From: Cyanobacteria bacterium UBA11370
GTDB lineage: Bacteria > Cyanobacteriota > Cyanobacteriia > Cyanobacteriales > Coleofasciculaceae
Direction of reading: 5' to 3'
NCBI GenBank assembly: GCA_003486645.1
Contig: DNGI01000199.1
Span: 1 to 6,141, forward strand
DNA: 6,141 bases
Shown here: piece by piece, positions 1 to 6,112 of the stretch
How the letters are laid out: every line of letters starts with the position of its first letter
Numbering within the stretch: position 1 is the stretch's first letter
Program-made: the position numbers and the translations under genes
The notes under the pieces: generated by a model
Seen by the model: the letters and a program-made list of their open reading frames with translations, nothing else
What the model was told of the DNA's origin: nothing
Databases searched by the model: none

Positions 1-3
1 TTT

Positions 4-22
4 GCAAAAACGGGATGCTCCC
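4..22 (-). terminator. Weak candidate terminator of the leftward trio
   Basis: Read leftward, a GGGA/TCCC stem (12-15 with 19-22) with a three-base loop is followed by one G and then five T (10-6). It lies about 20 bases past the stop of the DUF4114-like gene, where a terminator is expected. The stem is only 4 bp, too short to be convincing. Confidence 0.25.
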
Positions 23-41
23 CATGAGGACAGAGTTAATA

Positions 42-683
42 TTACTGAATTGGGGGACAATTCACATCAATGAGATAGCCTCCCGCCTCAATCACAAAAT
101 CATCGAAATCGCTATCATTACCTACTTCAACTTGTCCGCCATCCTCCCAGGATATGCGATTACCAGTGATAGTACCTTGTCTTCCTCCATCTAAACTACC
201 CAGAAATCGGGCAAAATTTTGAGTAGATAAAACACCCCGTCGAGTTTGACCTGTAGAACTAACGGATTCGAGGAAGAAAACATATCGATTATTCGCTTTA
301 AAGGTATATTCAGCTAACCGATTCGATACCGTTCCCCCATCAACTGTTCCCACATAATCGCTGCGGGAACCTAAATCATCCTGTCCGCGAGAAGAGGATT
401 GAACCTGTCCTGTGCCAAAGGCATCATAAGGTTTAATTTCCCGAAATAGTACAGTTTCTTCCCCCGTTGTTTCATTTCTCACACCCAATGTTGCTAGATA
501 TGAACCATGAGATTGAAGAAATTCAAATTCAACAATAGTATCGACGGGAAATTGGACAATTTGATTTCCTAATGCTTCCTGTGCTTGAACGGGAGTGGTT
601 AAGGAACCCACAAATCCTGCTATGATAGCTCCCATTAACCAATGAATTCCAGGGACACGCCCGTATTTATTTTCTGTCATCAT
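42..683 (-). CDS. Exported protein with acidic DUF4114-like C-terminus, function unknown
   Basis: A 213-residue protein. It has a signal peptide: a short charged start, a hydrophobic core at about 15-30 and a likely signal peptidase I site after VQA (residue 34). The mature part is predicted to be mostly beta. It opens with a stretch (VEFEFLQSHGSYLATLGVRN, 51-70) of a kind I associate with cyanobacterial exported hypothetical proteins. It ends with an acidic segment (residues 179-201) containing WEDGG and NDSDFDDFV. That segment resembles the end of DUF4114 domains, where clustered Asp residues may bind calcium; this is inference from pattern, not a search. One Cys (209) lies close to the C-terminus. 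This is the last gene of the leftward trio, 26 bases after its neighbour. Two ATGs lie in tandem: GAGGTG (686-691) is only 2 bases from the first and 5 from the second (680), so the true start may be 680, giving 212 residues. I am sure it is a gene; the function is unknown. Confidence 0.85.
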   Translation of the reverse strand: MMTENKYGRVPGIHWLMGAIIAGFVGSLTTPVQAQEALGNQIVQFPVDTIVEFEFLQSHGSYLATLGVRNETTGEETVLFREIKPYDAFGTGQVQSSSRGQDDLGSRSDYVGTVDGGTVSNRLAEYTFKANNRYVFFLESVSSTGQTRRGVLSTQNFARFLGSLDGGRQGTITGNRISWEDGGQVEVGNDSDFDDFVIEAGGYLIDVNCPPIQ

Positions 684-685
684 TT

Positions 686-691
686 CACCTC
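686..691 (-). promoter_or_regulatory. Ribosome binding site that favours the second of two tandem ATGs
   Basis: Read on the minus strand, GAGGTG precedes ATGATG. Its spacing is 2 bases to the ATG at 683 and 5 bases to the ATG at 680. The longer spacing is closer to the usual range, so translation may start at 680. The two starts differ by a single Met and give the same signal peptide. Confidence 0.55.
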
Positions 692-709
692 ATTCTAATT
701 ACCAAAACC

Positions 710-1129
710 CTACCAGGTAAAAAACTCTGGATTTGACCTTGATCGTGCCGCTTCTTCTAACGTCACTCTCAACGATTCAGCTTCTGTTCTTAACTCTTCT
801 AATTGCCGACAAGCGGTTGGCACAGCGACGGTTTCTGTATTGGGTTGTCGAGCAAATCGACGAGTTGGTGGGATATTTTGTTCGACTTGTGCGATCGCGG
901 CATTGCAAGCTTGAAATGCTTGTTCTGATTCCGCATTAAGCTGTTGAACTCGTTCAAGTAAAGCCGGATCTAACTTACCATCCGTCTCAAATCCGGGGGC
1001 GGTATTATTCCAGATATTAGTACCTGTAATATCCGAATAACTACTATCAGCTTTAACAGGAGTCGTCGTTATCCCAATGGCAATAACTGATAGACTAACC
1101 ACCCAACTTAAGGAATGAAATTTCTGCAT
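710..1129 (-). CDS. Small exported helical protein with two cysteines, function unknown
   Basis: A 139-residue protein. Residues 1-27 form a signal peptide (hydrophobic core at about 8-22, cleavage expected after VKA). The mature N-terminus carries a Ser/Thr/Asn-rich segment (DITGTNIWNNTAPGF, 33-47). It is followed by two predicted helices (about 54-86 and 105-130) rich in Glu, Gln, Ala and Leu. Each helix region has one Cys (75 and 107), so a disulfide could pin a helical hairpin in the periplasm; this is inference. The C-terminus is aromatic (EFFTW). It is the middle gene of the leftward trio, 14 bases after the barrel-like gene and 26 before the DUF4114-like gene, which suggests cotranscription. 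The start at 1129 is supported by GGAGGAG at 1134-1140. A perfect HIP1 octamer (891-898) lies inside it. I do not recognise a named family. Confidence 0.82.
   Translation of the reverse strand: MQKFHSLSWVVSLSVIAIGITTTPVKADSSYSDITGTNIWNNTAPGFETDGKLDPALLERVQQLNAESEQAFQACNAAIAQVEQNIPPTRRFARQPNTETVAVPTACRQLEELRTEAESLRVTLEEAARSRSNPEFFTW
891..898. repeat. HIP1 octamer GCGATCGC
   Basis: A perfect GCGATCGC palindrome inside the 139-residue exported protein gene. HIP1 is greatly over-represented in many cyanobacterial genomes, so it supports the taxonomic call. Near-matches occur elsewhere, for example GCGATCGA at 4760-4767. Confidence 0.9.
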
Positions 1130-1133
1130 TTTT

Positions 1134-1140
1134 CTCCTCC
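1134..1140 (-). promoter_or_regulatory. Strong ribosome binding site of the 139-residue exported protein
   Basis: GGAGGAG on the minus strand, 4 bases before the ATG at 1129 (6 bases if counted from the GGAGG core). It is the best Shine-Dalgarno match in the window. It fills part of the 14-base gap after the preceding stop codon, as expected inside a cotranscribed unit. Confidence 0.7.
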
Positions 1141-1143
1141 TAC

Positions 1144-2502
1144 TTAAAACCGAATTGCCGTACCCGCACCAATCACAAATCGTGCTTCATCGCCAGCACC
1201 TGCTATATCACGCACGGCTGGAGTAATGACGAACGGAAAGTTTTTAAATGGTGCGATCGAAAGACCCAAGCCCAAATCTTGTCCTGTCCATTCGGCAATA
1301 AAACTAACAGGACGAACAACCCGAATTGCGACATTTCCAAACACATTAATATTGTTGTCGCCATCGTCAACTGCACCATTTGAGCGGAATTGTCCATCCC
1401 CAACCCCAACCGTAACAGCTACACGGCTGAAAAATTGGTTGAGAGATTCTTGAGTTCGGAAAACTTTAGTAATGACTCCATATTTGGATTGTTCAAAGTC
1501 ATTCCGACCAATATTTAGGAATCCATTCCAACCCAAGGCGGCGGATAAATCTTGACCTAATCGACGATGCAACTTAGCATTAAATCCACCTTCGCCAAAG
1601 TCATCATCGGTCGTTTCTAAGGCATAGGATAACTCAAACCCTACCGCTTTATCAGCATCACCGACACCAATTCCTAAAGCGGCTGCACCTACAGAACCAT
1701 CATCTTCTCGCACGGTAGCTTGATAGTTACCATTTAAAAAAACAGTGTTTCTATCAGCACCATATCCTACAGGAATATAGATACTTAAAGCCGGAGAAGC
1801 ACCGAATTCTTCAAACGGTTCTGGTATTACCAAAGGAGTAATCGGTTGGGGACGGGGACAGCGACGGGTTACTCCGGCTTGAGCAATCTGATACCCTTCT
1901 GAGTTATTGACAGACTCAGCATTTTCAGTACTTTGAAACGCACAAGTTACATTCGTTTCAGGTTGGGCATCAGCAATGATTTGGTTAAGGTTTGATGCTG
2001 ATGTTTGAGGTTGCAATTGCTCTGGTTGCAGTGCTTCTGCCTGGGATATTGCTGTTAAGGGAGATACCTGAGATTCAGGTAAATTTGCTTGAGCTGTTGG
2101 TAATTGAGTTAGGGTATTACTGTCGTTAATGACCTCAACTTTGGGGTTTTCTGCTAGATCAGTTTGGGAGATGGGTTTTGTTAATTCCTCTTCTGGACTA
2201 GCAATAAGGGATGAGAACCTGTCTTCATCCTCCTTTTGACTTACCGCCACGACTTCGGTAATCTGAGGCGATAAGGACGGTGCTGGTTCAGATTTTTGTG
2301 AGAGAAATTTTTCTTCTAAGGCTTCAATTGTGGCAATAGATTCTGGTTGGAGAAAAGTTGCTGTTGGACTATCAACAGAATGATCAGGGATGTTGGTTTC
2401 AAGGGTAGACCCTTGAGAATTTGGACTTTCATCAGCTTGAGCTGTTAGCCCTCCAGCTAAAATAGCTGTTAAGGTAAAAACAGCAAGGCAATAACAACGC
2501 AT
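1144..2502 (-). CDS. Exported protein with long disordered linker and outer-membrane-barrel-like C-terminus
   Basis: A 452-residue protein. Residues 1-23 look like a signal peptide (hydrophobic core 6-20, AQA|DE cleavage). Cys3 and Cys5 precede the core, so they are not a lipobox. Residues 24 to about 235 are low-complexity and rich in Gln, Ser, Pro, Thr and Glu, so probably disordered, with Cys187 and Cys215 near the end. Residues about 238-452 alternate Gly/polar and hydrophobic residues in short predicted strands (e.g. SIYIPVGYG, AVGFELSYAL, FVIGAGTAIRF) and finish in Phe. This is the pattern of an outer-membrane beta-barrel with a C-terminal beta-signal. The linker could span the periplasm or peptidoglycan; that is inference. 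It is the first gene of the leftward trio, and GAGG (2510-2513) lies 7 bases before the ATG. The function and the named family are unknown to me. A periplasmic beta-sandwich is an alternative fold. Confidence 0.85.
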   Translation of the reverse strand: MRCYCLAVFTLTAILAGGLTAQADESPNSQGSTLETNIPDHSVDSPTATFLQPESIATIEALEEKFLSQKSEPAPSLSPQITEVVAVSQKEDEDRFSSLIASPEEELTKPISQTDLAENPKVEVINDSNTLTQLPTAQANLPESQVSPLTAISQAEALQPEQLQPQTSASNLNQIIADAQPETNVTCAFQSTENAESVNNSEGYQIAQAGVTRRCPRPQPITPLVIPEPFEEFGASPALSIYIPVGYGADRNTVFLNGNYQATVREDDGSVGAAALGIGVGDADKAVGFELSYALETTDDDFGEGGFNAKLHRRLGQDLSAALGWNGFLNIGRNDFEQSKYGVITKVFRTQESLNQFFSRVAVTVGVGDGQFRSNGAVDDGDNNINVFGNVAIRVVRPVSFIAEWTGQDLGLGLSIAPFKNFPFVITPAVRDIAGAGDEARFVIGAGTAIRF

Positions 2503-2601
2503 AAGTTCGCCTCACACAACACAAACCATTTCTATCGAGTCTGATGACAACGTAGATGTTCCCACCTAAGCATATGGGTTGATTTTGGTCAATACTACAA
2601 A

Positions 2602-2627
2602 CGTTTACCTATTGATCCGGATAAACG
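2602..2627. promoter_or_regulatory. Inverted repeat CGTTTA-N14-TAAACG, possible operator
   Basis: Perfect 6-bp arms at 2602-2607 and 2622-2627 are spaced centre to centre by 20 bp, close to two helical turns. It lies in the middle of the divergent region, a usual place for an operator of a dimeric regulator. No regulator gene is adjacent, and a 6-bp dyad can arise by chance. Confidence 0.3.
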
Positions 2628-2661
2628 GGTTATGTAACAGAATGGGATTGACTCTGAAAAT

Positions 2662-2687
2662 GGGGGGTAGGGAGTAGGGAGTGAGGG
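2662..2687 (+). repeat. G-rich heptamer repeat (AGGGAGT type)
   Basis: The block reads GGGGGGT, AGGGAGT, AGGGAGT, then GAGGG. It matches the style of the heptanucleotide short tandem repeats (STRR) known from filamentous cyanobacteria. It is the same family as the array at the right end of the window. Four G-runs with loops of 2-5 bases satisfy the usual G-quadruplex pattern. It sits about 35 bases before the transporter start codon. Confidence 0.75.
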
Positions 2688-2722
2688 AAAAAATCGTGGT
2701 AAATAATCTTAAGTATTAACTC

Positions 2723-3757
2723 ATGTCAACAAATTTATTCTATCGAATTCCAGGACGCGCTTATTTATTGGTTGCTATTGGGATCTTTGCAGCGGCTAAC
2801 TCAGTCATCCGTAAATTAACAGAACTTGGGGCGCAAAATTTAATTGACGGCAGAAATCCGATAGCATTCTGCAATGTTTTGTTTGTCGGAAATTTGTGTG
2901 CCCTCATCGCTCTAATTCTCATTTACAGGAAACAATGGAATGTTCAGTCTTTGAAGCAGCTTTCTGTCACAGATTGGTTAGGATTGACTGGGGTAGCTAT
3001 TCTTTCTGGGGCATTGGCTCCCGCTTTAATATTTATTGCTCTTGAACAAACAATGGTCAACAATGTGGTACTCATTGGACGGATTGAGCCTCCTCTAATT
3101 CTAGCTTTATCAATAGTTTTATTAGGAGAACGGGTCAATGGTTGGGTAGTAGCTGGTGCGATTGTTTCGTTTGTCGGTGTTGTCCTGACAATAGTACTGC
3201 AAACACCACCATCAGATATGATTAATATGGGAAGATTTCAGATTGGAAAAGGTGAGCTATTTGCAGCAGGAGGCGCAGTTTCATTAGCGTTGTCCACTAT
3301 TATTAGTAAAATTAAATTGCGGCAGATTCCGTTAGGAATATTTAGTATTTATCGCATGGCAATGGCAACGTTAATTTTCTTCATCGTTGTCATGATATTA
3401 TTTGAACCGGGTCATTTGAGTGATGTCTTTTCTCCTTTCTTATGGCAATGGATGTTGCTTTATGGAATGGTCATTGTTGTCGGGGGTCAATTGTGTTGGT
3501 TTACGGGTTTAAAGACAACGGGTGCAGCGGATGTTTCTTTAGCTAGTTCCTTCAGTCCCATTGCAGGTATCTTATCAGCCTATCTGATTTTAGGAGAAGC
3601 ACCGACTACTGCTCAATATATTGGTGGCGCTGTCATTATCGGTGGTATTGTTTTAAACCAAATTGGTGTTTTTCGCAAGCTTGATCAAACGATACATCCA
3701 CCACAACTTAGTTCTGACAAAGAAATGGATATGGAAGTCGGATTTAAAGGAATTTAA
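2723..3757 (+). CDS. EamA/DMT-family inner-membrane transporter
   Basis: A 344-residue membrane protein of the drug/metabolite transporter superfamily, which exports or imports small metabolites; the substrate cannot be read from sequence. Ten hydrophobic segments are visible at about 12-28, 48-68, 84-108, 112-134, 140-160, 178-196, 207-227, 240-262, 268-290 and 296-316. They form two EamA repeats (about 15-158 and 176-313). Each repeat carries the family's typical end: a Pro-containing helix, then LGE, then a last helix. These are RIEPPLILALSIVLLGERVNGW (119-141, shown in part as EPPL and LLGERVNGW) and FSPIAGILSAYLILGE (277-292). A hydrophilic acidic tail follows (317-344). The ATG at 2723 is the only reasonable start, because an in-frame TAA lies at 2717-2719. 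No Shine-Dalgarno sequence is visible, which is common in cyanobacteria. It shares a strand with ppk but is 213 bases away, so cotranscription is uncertain. Confidence 0.93.
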   Translation: MSTNLFYRIPGRAYLLVAIGIFAAANSVIRKLTELGAQNLIDGRNPIAFCNVLFVGNLCALIALILIYRKQWNVQSLKQLSVTDWLGLTGVAILSGALAPALIFIALEQTMVNNVVLIGRIEPPLILALSIVLLGERVNGWVVAGAIVSFVGVVLTIVLQTPPSDMINMGRFQIGKGELFAAGGAVSLALSTIISKIKLRQIPLGIFSIYRMAMATLIFFIVVMILFEPGHLSDVFSPFLWQWMLLYGMVIVVGGQLCWFTGLKTTGAADVSLASSFSPIAGILSAYLILGEAPTTAQYIGGAVIIGGIVLNQIGVFRKLDQTIHPPQLSSDKEMDMEVGFKGI

Positions 3758-3772
3758 AGAAATTTAACAAAC
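3743..3772 (+). repeat. Three TTTAA(A/C) repeats with exact 10-bp period
   Basis: TTTAAA (3743), TTTAAA (3753) and TTTAAC (3763) begin exactly 10 bp apart, spanning the transporter stop codon. The units loosely resemble cyanobacterial Pho-box repeats (PyTTAAPyPy, usually 11-bp period). The third is the best match. This would make sense for ppk downstream, but the distance is about 200 bp and the period is off by one, so it may simply be AT-rich sequence. Confidence 0.25.
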
Positions 3773-3811
3773 TTCCAGCAAGCCAAGAATAGTTGTAAGC
3801 TGCCCTTAAAT

Positions 3812-3896
3812 CTAAATTGCATAGTTAGGACTTACGCAGAAACTCTATATGTACGATGGGCAGTGGCCACCCTACTCCTATACTAAATTGCATAGT
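3812..3896. repeat. 14-bp direct repeats flanking a 57-bp insert, possible MITE remnant
   Basis: CTAAATTGCATAGT occurs at 3812-3825 and again at 3883-3896. Between them, the insert begins TAGGACTTACGCA, a sequence I recall as a recurrent end of dispersed cyanobacterial repeats (memory, not a search). It also holds an imperfect hairpin (3857-3869, TGGGC with GGCCA) and ends in TCCTA (3876-3880), the inverse of its opening TAGGA. This fits a short non-autonomous element or its relic. Long direct repeats could also come from slippage. Confidence 0.4.
3857..3884 (+). promoter_or_regulatory. Candidate sigma-70-type promoter for ppk
   Basis: TGGGCA (3857-3862, 4 of 6 matches to TTGACA) is followed after 16 bases by TATACT (3879-3884, 5 of 6 matches to TATAAT). 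Transcription would start near 3891, giving a leader of about 80 bases that includes the C-rich tract. The boxes lie mostly inside the putative mobile-element remnant, so the promoter may be a by-product of that insertion. Confidence 0.35.
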
Positions 3897-3922
3897 ATTC
3901 AATTAGGGAACAAACCGTTAAA

Positions 3923-3967
3923 CTCTCCCCCCCTCTCCCCATCTCCCCCTCCTCCCATCTCCCTATC
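3923..3967 (-). repeat. C-rich tract (G-rich on minus strand) abutting the ppk start
   Basis: A nearly pure C/T tract with C-runs of 7, 4, 5, 3 and 3 bases separated by CTCC- and ATCT-like units. On the minus strand it reads as GGGAGAT/GGGGAGA units, related to the heptamer arrays elsewhere in the window but inverted, and it meets the G-quadruplex pattern. It ends 3 bases before the ppk ATG, so ppk has no Shine-Dalgarno sequence. Confidence 0.7.
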
Positions 3968-3970
3968 CTT

Positions 3971-6106
3971 ATGCCTAAATCTAAAAAGACTACCAAAGAC
4001 CTTACTCTCACCGATCCCCAATATTACTTCAACCGAGAATTGAGTTGGTTGGAGTTTAACAACCGGGTATTACACGAAGCGATAGACTCCCGAACTCCCC
4101 TCTTAGAACGCCTGAAGTTCATGAGTATCTTTAGTTCAAACCTGGATGAATTTTTTATGGTACGGGTTGCCGGATTGAAACGGCAAGTAGAAGAGGGGGT
4201 TAGTAAGCTAACTCCTGATGGTCGAACTCCCAGTGACCAACTCGAAGGAATTAGCCAACGGTTACGTCCCATGGTAACGGAACAACATCAACATTTTGAA
4301 AAGGTACTGCGCCCTCAGCTTATTGAACAGGGTATTTACATACTCGATTATATGGATTTAACACCTGAACAGCGGGCTTATCTACAAAACTATTTTGAAG
4401 CACAAATTTTTCCGGTTCTAACCCCTCTAGCTGTTGACCCTGGTCATCCTTTTCCTTATATTTCTAACCTCAGTCTTAATTTAGCAGTAGTCATTAAAGA
4501 CCCGGAAAAAGGAGAGGATTTATTCGCACGGGTGAAAGTTCCTAAAGTTTTACCTCGGTTTATGCCGCTTCCAGAACCCTTACGGAATAAACAAAATGGA
4601 CAACGTGCAATTTGGACAGGGGTTCCTCTAGAACAAGTGATTGCCCATAATTTGGAATCTTTGTTTCCGGGAATGAATATTCAGGAATATCATCTATTCC
4701 GAATTACCCGAAATGCAGATTTAGCCGTTGAGGAAGATGAAGCTGATGATCTGATGTTAGCGATCGAACAGGGATTGCGGAGGCGACGTTTAGGGGGTTC
4801 AGTGGTACGAATGGAAACTCAATCCACCATGCCAGAAGGGTTGAAAGAAACGCTGATGGAGGAACTGGGGTTAGAGGAGACAGATGTTTATGAAGTAGAA
4901 GGTTTATTAGGATTGGGGGATTTAATGTCGTTTATGGAATTACCCGTTCCCCAACTCAAAGATCCGTCTTGGACACCCGTTATGCCACCGCGCCTACGAT
5001 TGTCTTCAGGGGAAGAGGAAGGAGAAGATTTCTTCAGTTTGATTCGTAAATCTGATTTGCTGGTACATCATCCTTATCATTCTTTTAACGCAACCGTACA
5101 GCGCTTTATTACCCAAGCGGTTGAAGACCCACAAGTTCTAGCGATTAAAATGACATTATATCGAACGTCCGGCGATTCCCCGATTGTCAATGCCCTGATT
5201 ACTGCGGCTGAAAATGGCAAACAAGTGGTAGTATTAGTAGAACTAAAAGCCCGTTTTGATGAAGAAAATAATATTAATTGGGCACGGAAGTTAGAACAAG
5301 CTGGGGTACACGTTGTTTACGGTTTAGTGGATTTAAAGACTCACACTAAAATAGTGTTAGTGGTGCGTCGTGAAGAAAAGAAGATTCGTCGCTATTTCCA
5401 CATCGGTACAGGAAATTACAACTCGAAGACCGCGAGACTTTATACGGATTTAGGACTGTTAGGTTGCTGTAATGATTTGGGTGCAGATTTAACCGATTTA
5501 TTTAATTATTTAACAGGTTACTCGCGCCAGCGATCCTATCGAAAAATGCTGGTAGCGCCTGTAAATTTACGCGATCGCATGACGGCGATGATTCAGCGTG
5601 AAATAGACAACTGCAACAATGGAGGGACAGGCAGAATTGTTGCTAAAATGAATGCCTTAGTAGACCCAAAAATTATTGCAACTCTCTACGAAGCCTCCCA
5701 AGCTGGGGTACAAATTGACTTGATTGTACGAGGAATTTGCTGTCTACGTCCGGGTATCAAAGGATTGAGTGAGAACATCCGAGTAATTAGTATTGTGGGG
5801 CGTTTTTTAGAACATTCGCGGATTTTTTACTTTTACAATCAGGGACAAGAAGAAGTATATATTGGAAGTGCCGACTGGATGCCCCGGAATTTGGATCGAC
5901 GAGTGGAAGCGGTTGTCCCCGTCGAAAACCCTGAGATTGTTAAAGACTTGCAAGAAATTTTGGGAATTATGCTGGCAGATAACCGTCAAGCATGGGAATT
6001 ACAATCGGATGGTCAATATATTCAACGTCAACCAGGGGATGTTAAAGAGCAATCCTCTCAAAAGATATTAATGGAAATGGCAATGCAATCGCCTGGGGTG
6101 AGTTAA
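3971..6106 (+). CDS. ppk1: Polyphosphate kinase (PPK1)
   Basis: PPK1 polymerises the terminal phosphate of ATP into polyphosphate, reversibly, storing phosphate and energy. The 711-residue length is normal for the family, and all four domains are present. The N domain (about 17-122) has FNRELSWLEFNNRVL and SSNLDEFF, whose Asn57 is the expected ATP contact. The middle domain spans about 123-350. The first phospholipase-D-like domain (about 355-520) has DLLVHHPYHSF, LYRTS (Arg398), KARFDEENN (Arg428) and LKTHTK, whose His458 matches the phosphorylated His of E. coli PPK. FHIGTGNYN follows at 476-484. The second such domain (about 525-690) has FLEHSRIF (His615, second conserved His) and YIGSADWMPRNLDRR. 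Residue matches are by motif. The ATG at 3971 is the first in frame after a stop at 3893-3895, and the family N-terminus begins soon after. No Shine-Dalgarno is present, only a C-rich leader. Phosphate control is possible but not shown. Confidence 0.98.
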   Translation: MPKSKKTTKDLTLTDPQYYFNRELSWLEFNNRVLHEAIDSRTPLLERLKFMSIFSSNLDEFFMVRVAGLKRQVEEGVSKLTPDGRTPSDQLEGISQRLRPMVTEQHQHFEKVLRPQLIEQGIYILDYMDLTPEQRAYLQNYFEAQIFPVLTPLAVDPGHPFPYISNLSLNLAVVIKDPEKGEDLFARVKVPKVLPRFMPLPEPLRNKQNGQRAIWTGVPLEQVIAHNLESLFPGMNIQEYHLFRITRNADLAVEEDEADDLMLAIEQGLRRRRLGGSVVRMETQSTMPEGLKETLMEELGLEETDVYEVEGLLGLGDLMSFMELPVPQLKDPSWTPVMPPRLRLSSGEEEGEDFFSLIRKSDLLVHHPYHSFNATVQRFITQAVEDPQVLAIKMTLYRTSGDSPIVNALITAAENGKQVVVLVELKARFDEENNINWARKLEQAGVHVVYGLVDLKTHTKIVLVVRREEKKIRRYFHIGTGNYNSKTARLYTDLGLLGCCNDLGADLTDLFNYLTGYSRQRSYRKMLVAPVNLRDRMTAMIQREIDNCNNGGTGRIVAKMNALVDPKIIATLYEASQAGVQIDLIVRGICCLRPGIKGLSENIRVISIVGRFLEHSRIFYFYNQGQEEVYIGSADWMPRNLDRRVEAVVPVENPEIVKDLQEILGIMLADNRQAWELQSDGQYIQRQPGDVKEQSSQKILMEMAMQSPGVS
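5571..5578. repeat. HIP1 octamer GCGATCGC
   Basis: A second perfect HIP1 palindrome, inside ppk in the linker between the two phospholipase-D-like domains. It supports a cyanobacterial origin for this half of the window as well. Confidence 0.9.
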
Positions 6107-6112
6107 GAGAAT

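Larger units (their letters stand above)
2503..2722. promoter_or_regulatory. Divergent intergenic region between exported trio and transporter
   Basis: These 220 bases separate two divergently transcribed units, so they must hold the promoter of the leftward trio and probably that of the transporter. I could not find a convincing -35/-10 pair for either direction. The best fragment is TTGACT (2648-2653), but the DNA 17 bases downstream of it is G-rich repeat. Visible structure: TTGA-N6-TCAA (2579-2592), CGTTTA-N14-TAAACG (2602-2627) and the G-rich heptamers (2662-2687). No small gene is apparent. Confidence 0.5.
3758..3970. other. Spacer between transporter and ppk
   Basis: These 213 bases hold no convincing gene and no clear terminator for the transporter. 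They contain, in order, the end of the TTTAA repeat array, two 14-bp direct repeats around a possible mobile-element remnant, a candidate ppk promoter and a C-rich tract running almost to the ppk start codon. An open frame from 3849 is an artefact of the repeat and the C-rich tract. Confidence 0.6.

Noticed and set aside
733..939. Open frame on the plus strand opposite the 139-residue exported protein gene
   Set aside because: It is antisense to a gene with a clear signal peptide and a strong ribosome binding site. Its product has no recognisable family features.
2631..2638. HLR1-like half site (GTTACATA on the minus strand) for an RpaB-type regulator
   Set aside because: Only one half matches. 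The second half at the required 2-base spacing is absent, so it is probably chance.
2648..2676. Transporter promoter using TTGACT as -35
   Set aside because: The -10 position 16-18 bases downstream falls in G-rich repeat with no TATAAT-like hexamer.
2503..2722. NtcA site (GTA-N8-TAC) in the divergent region
   Set aside because: No GTA and TAC at the right spacing were found on reading the region.
3849..4043. 64-codon open frame before and into ppk
   Set aside because: It runs through the C-rich repeat, giving a Pro/Ser-rich product, and overlaps the ppk start in another frame.
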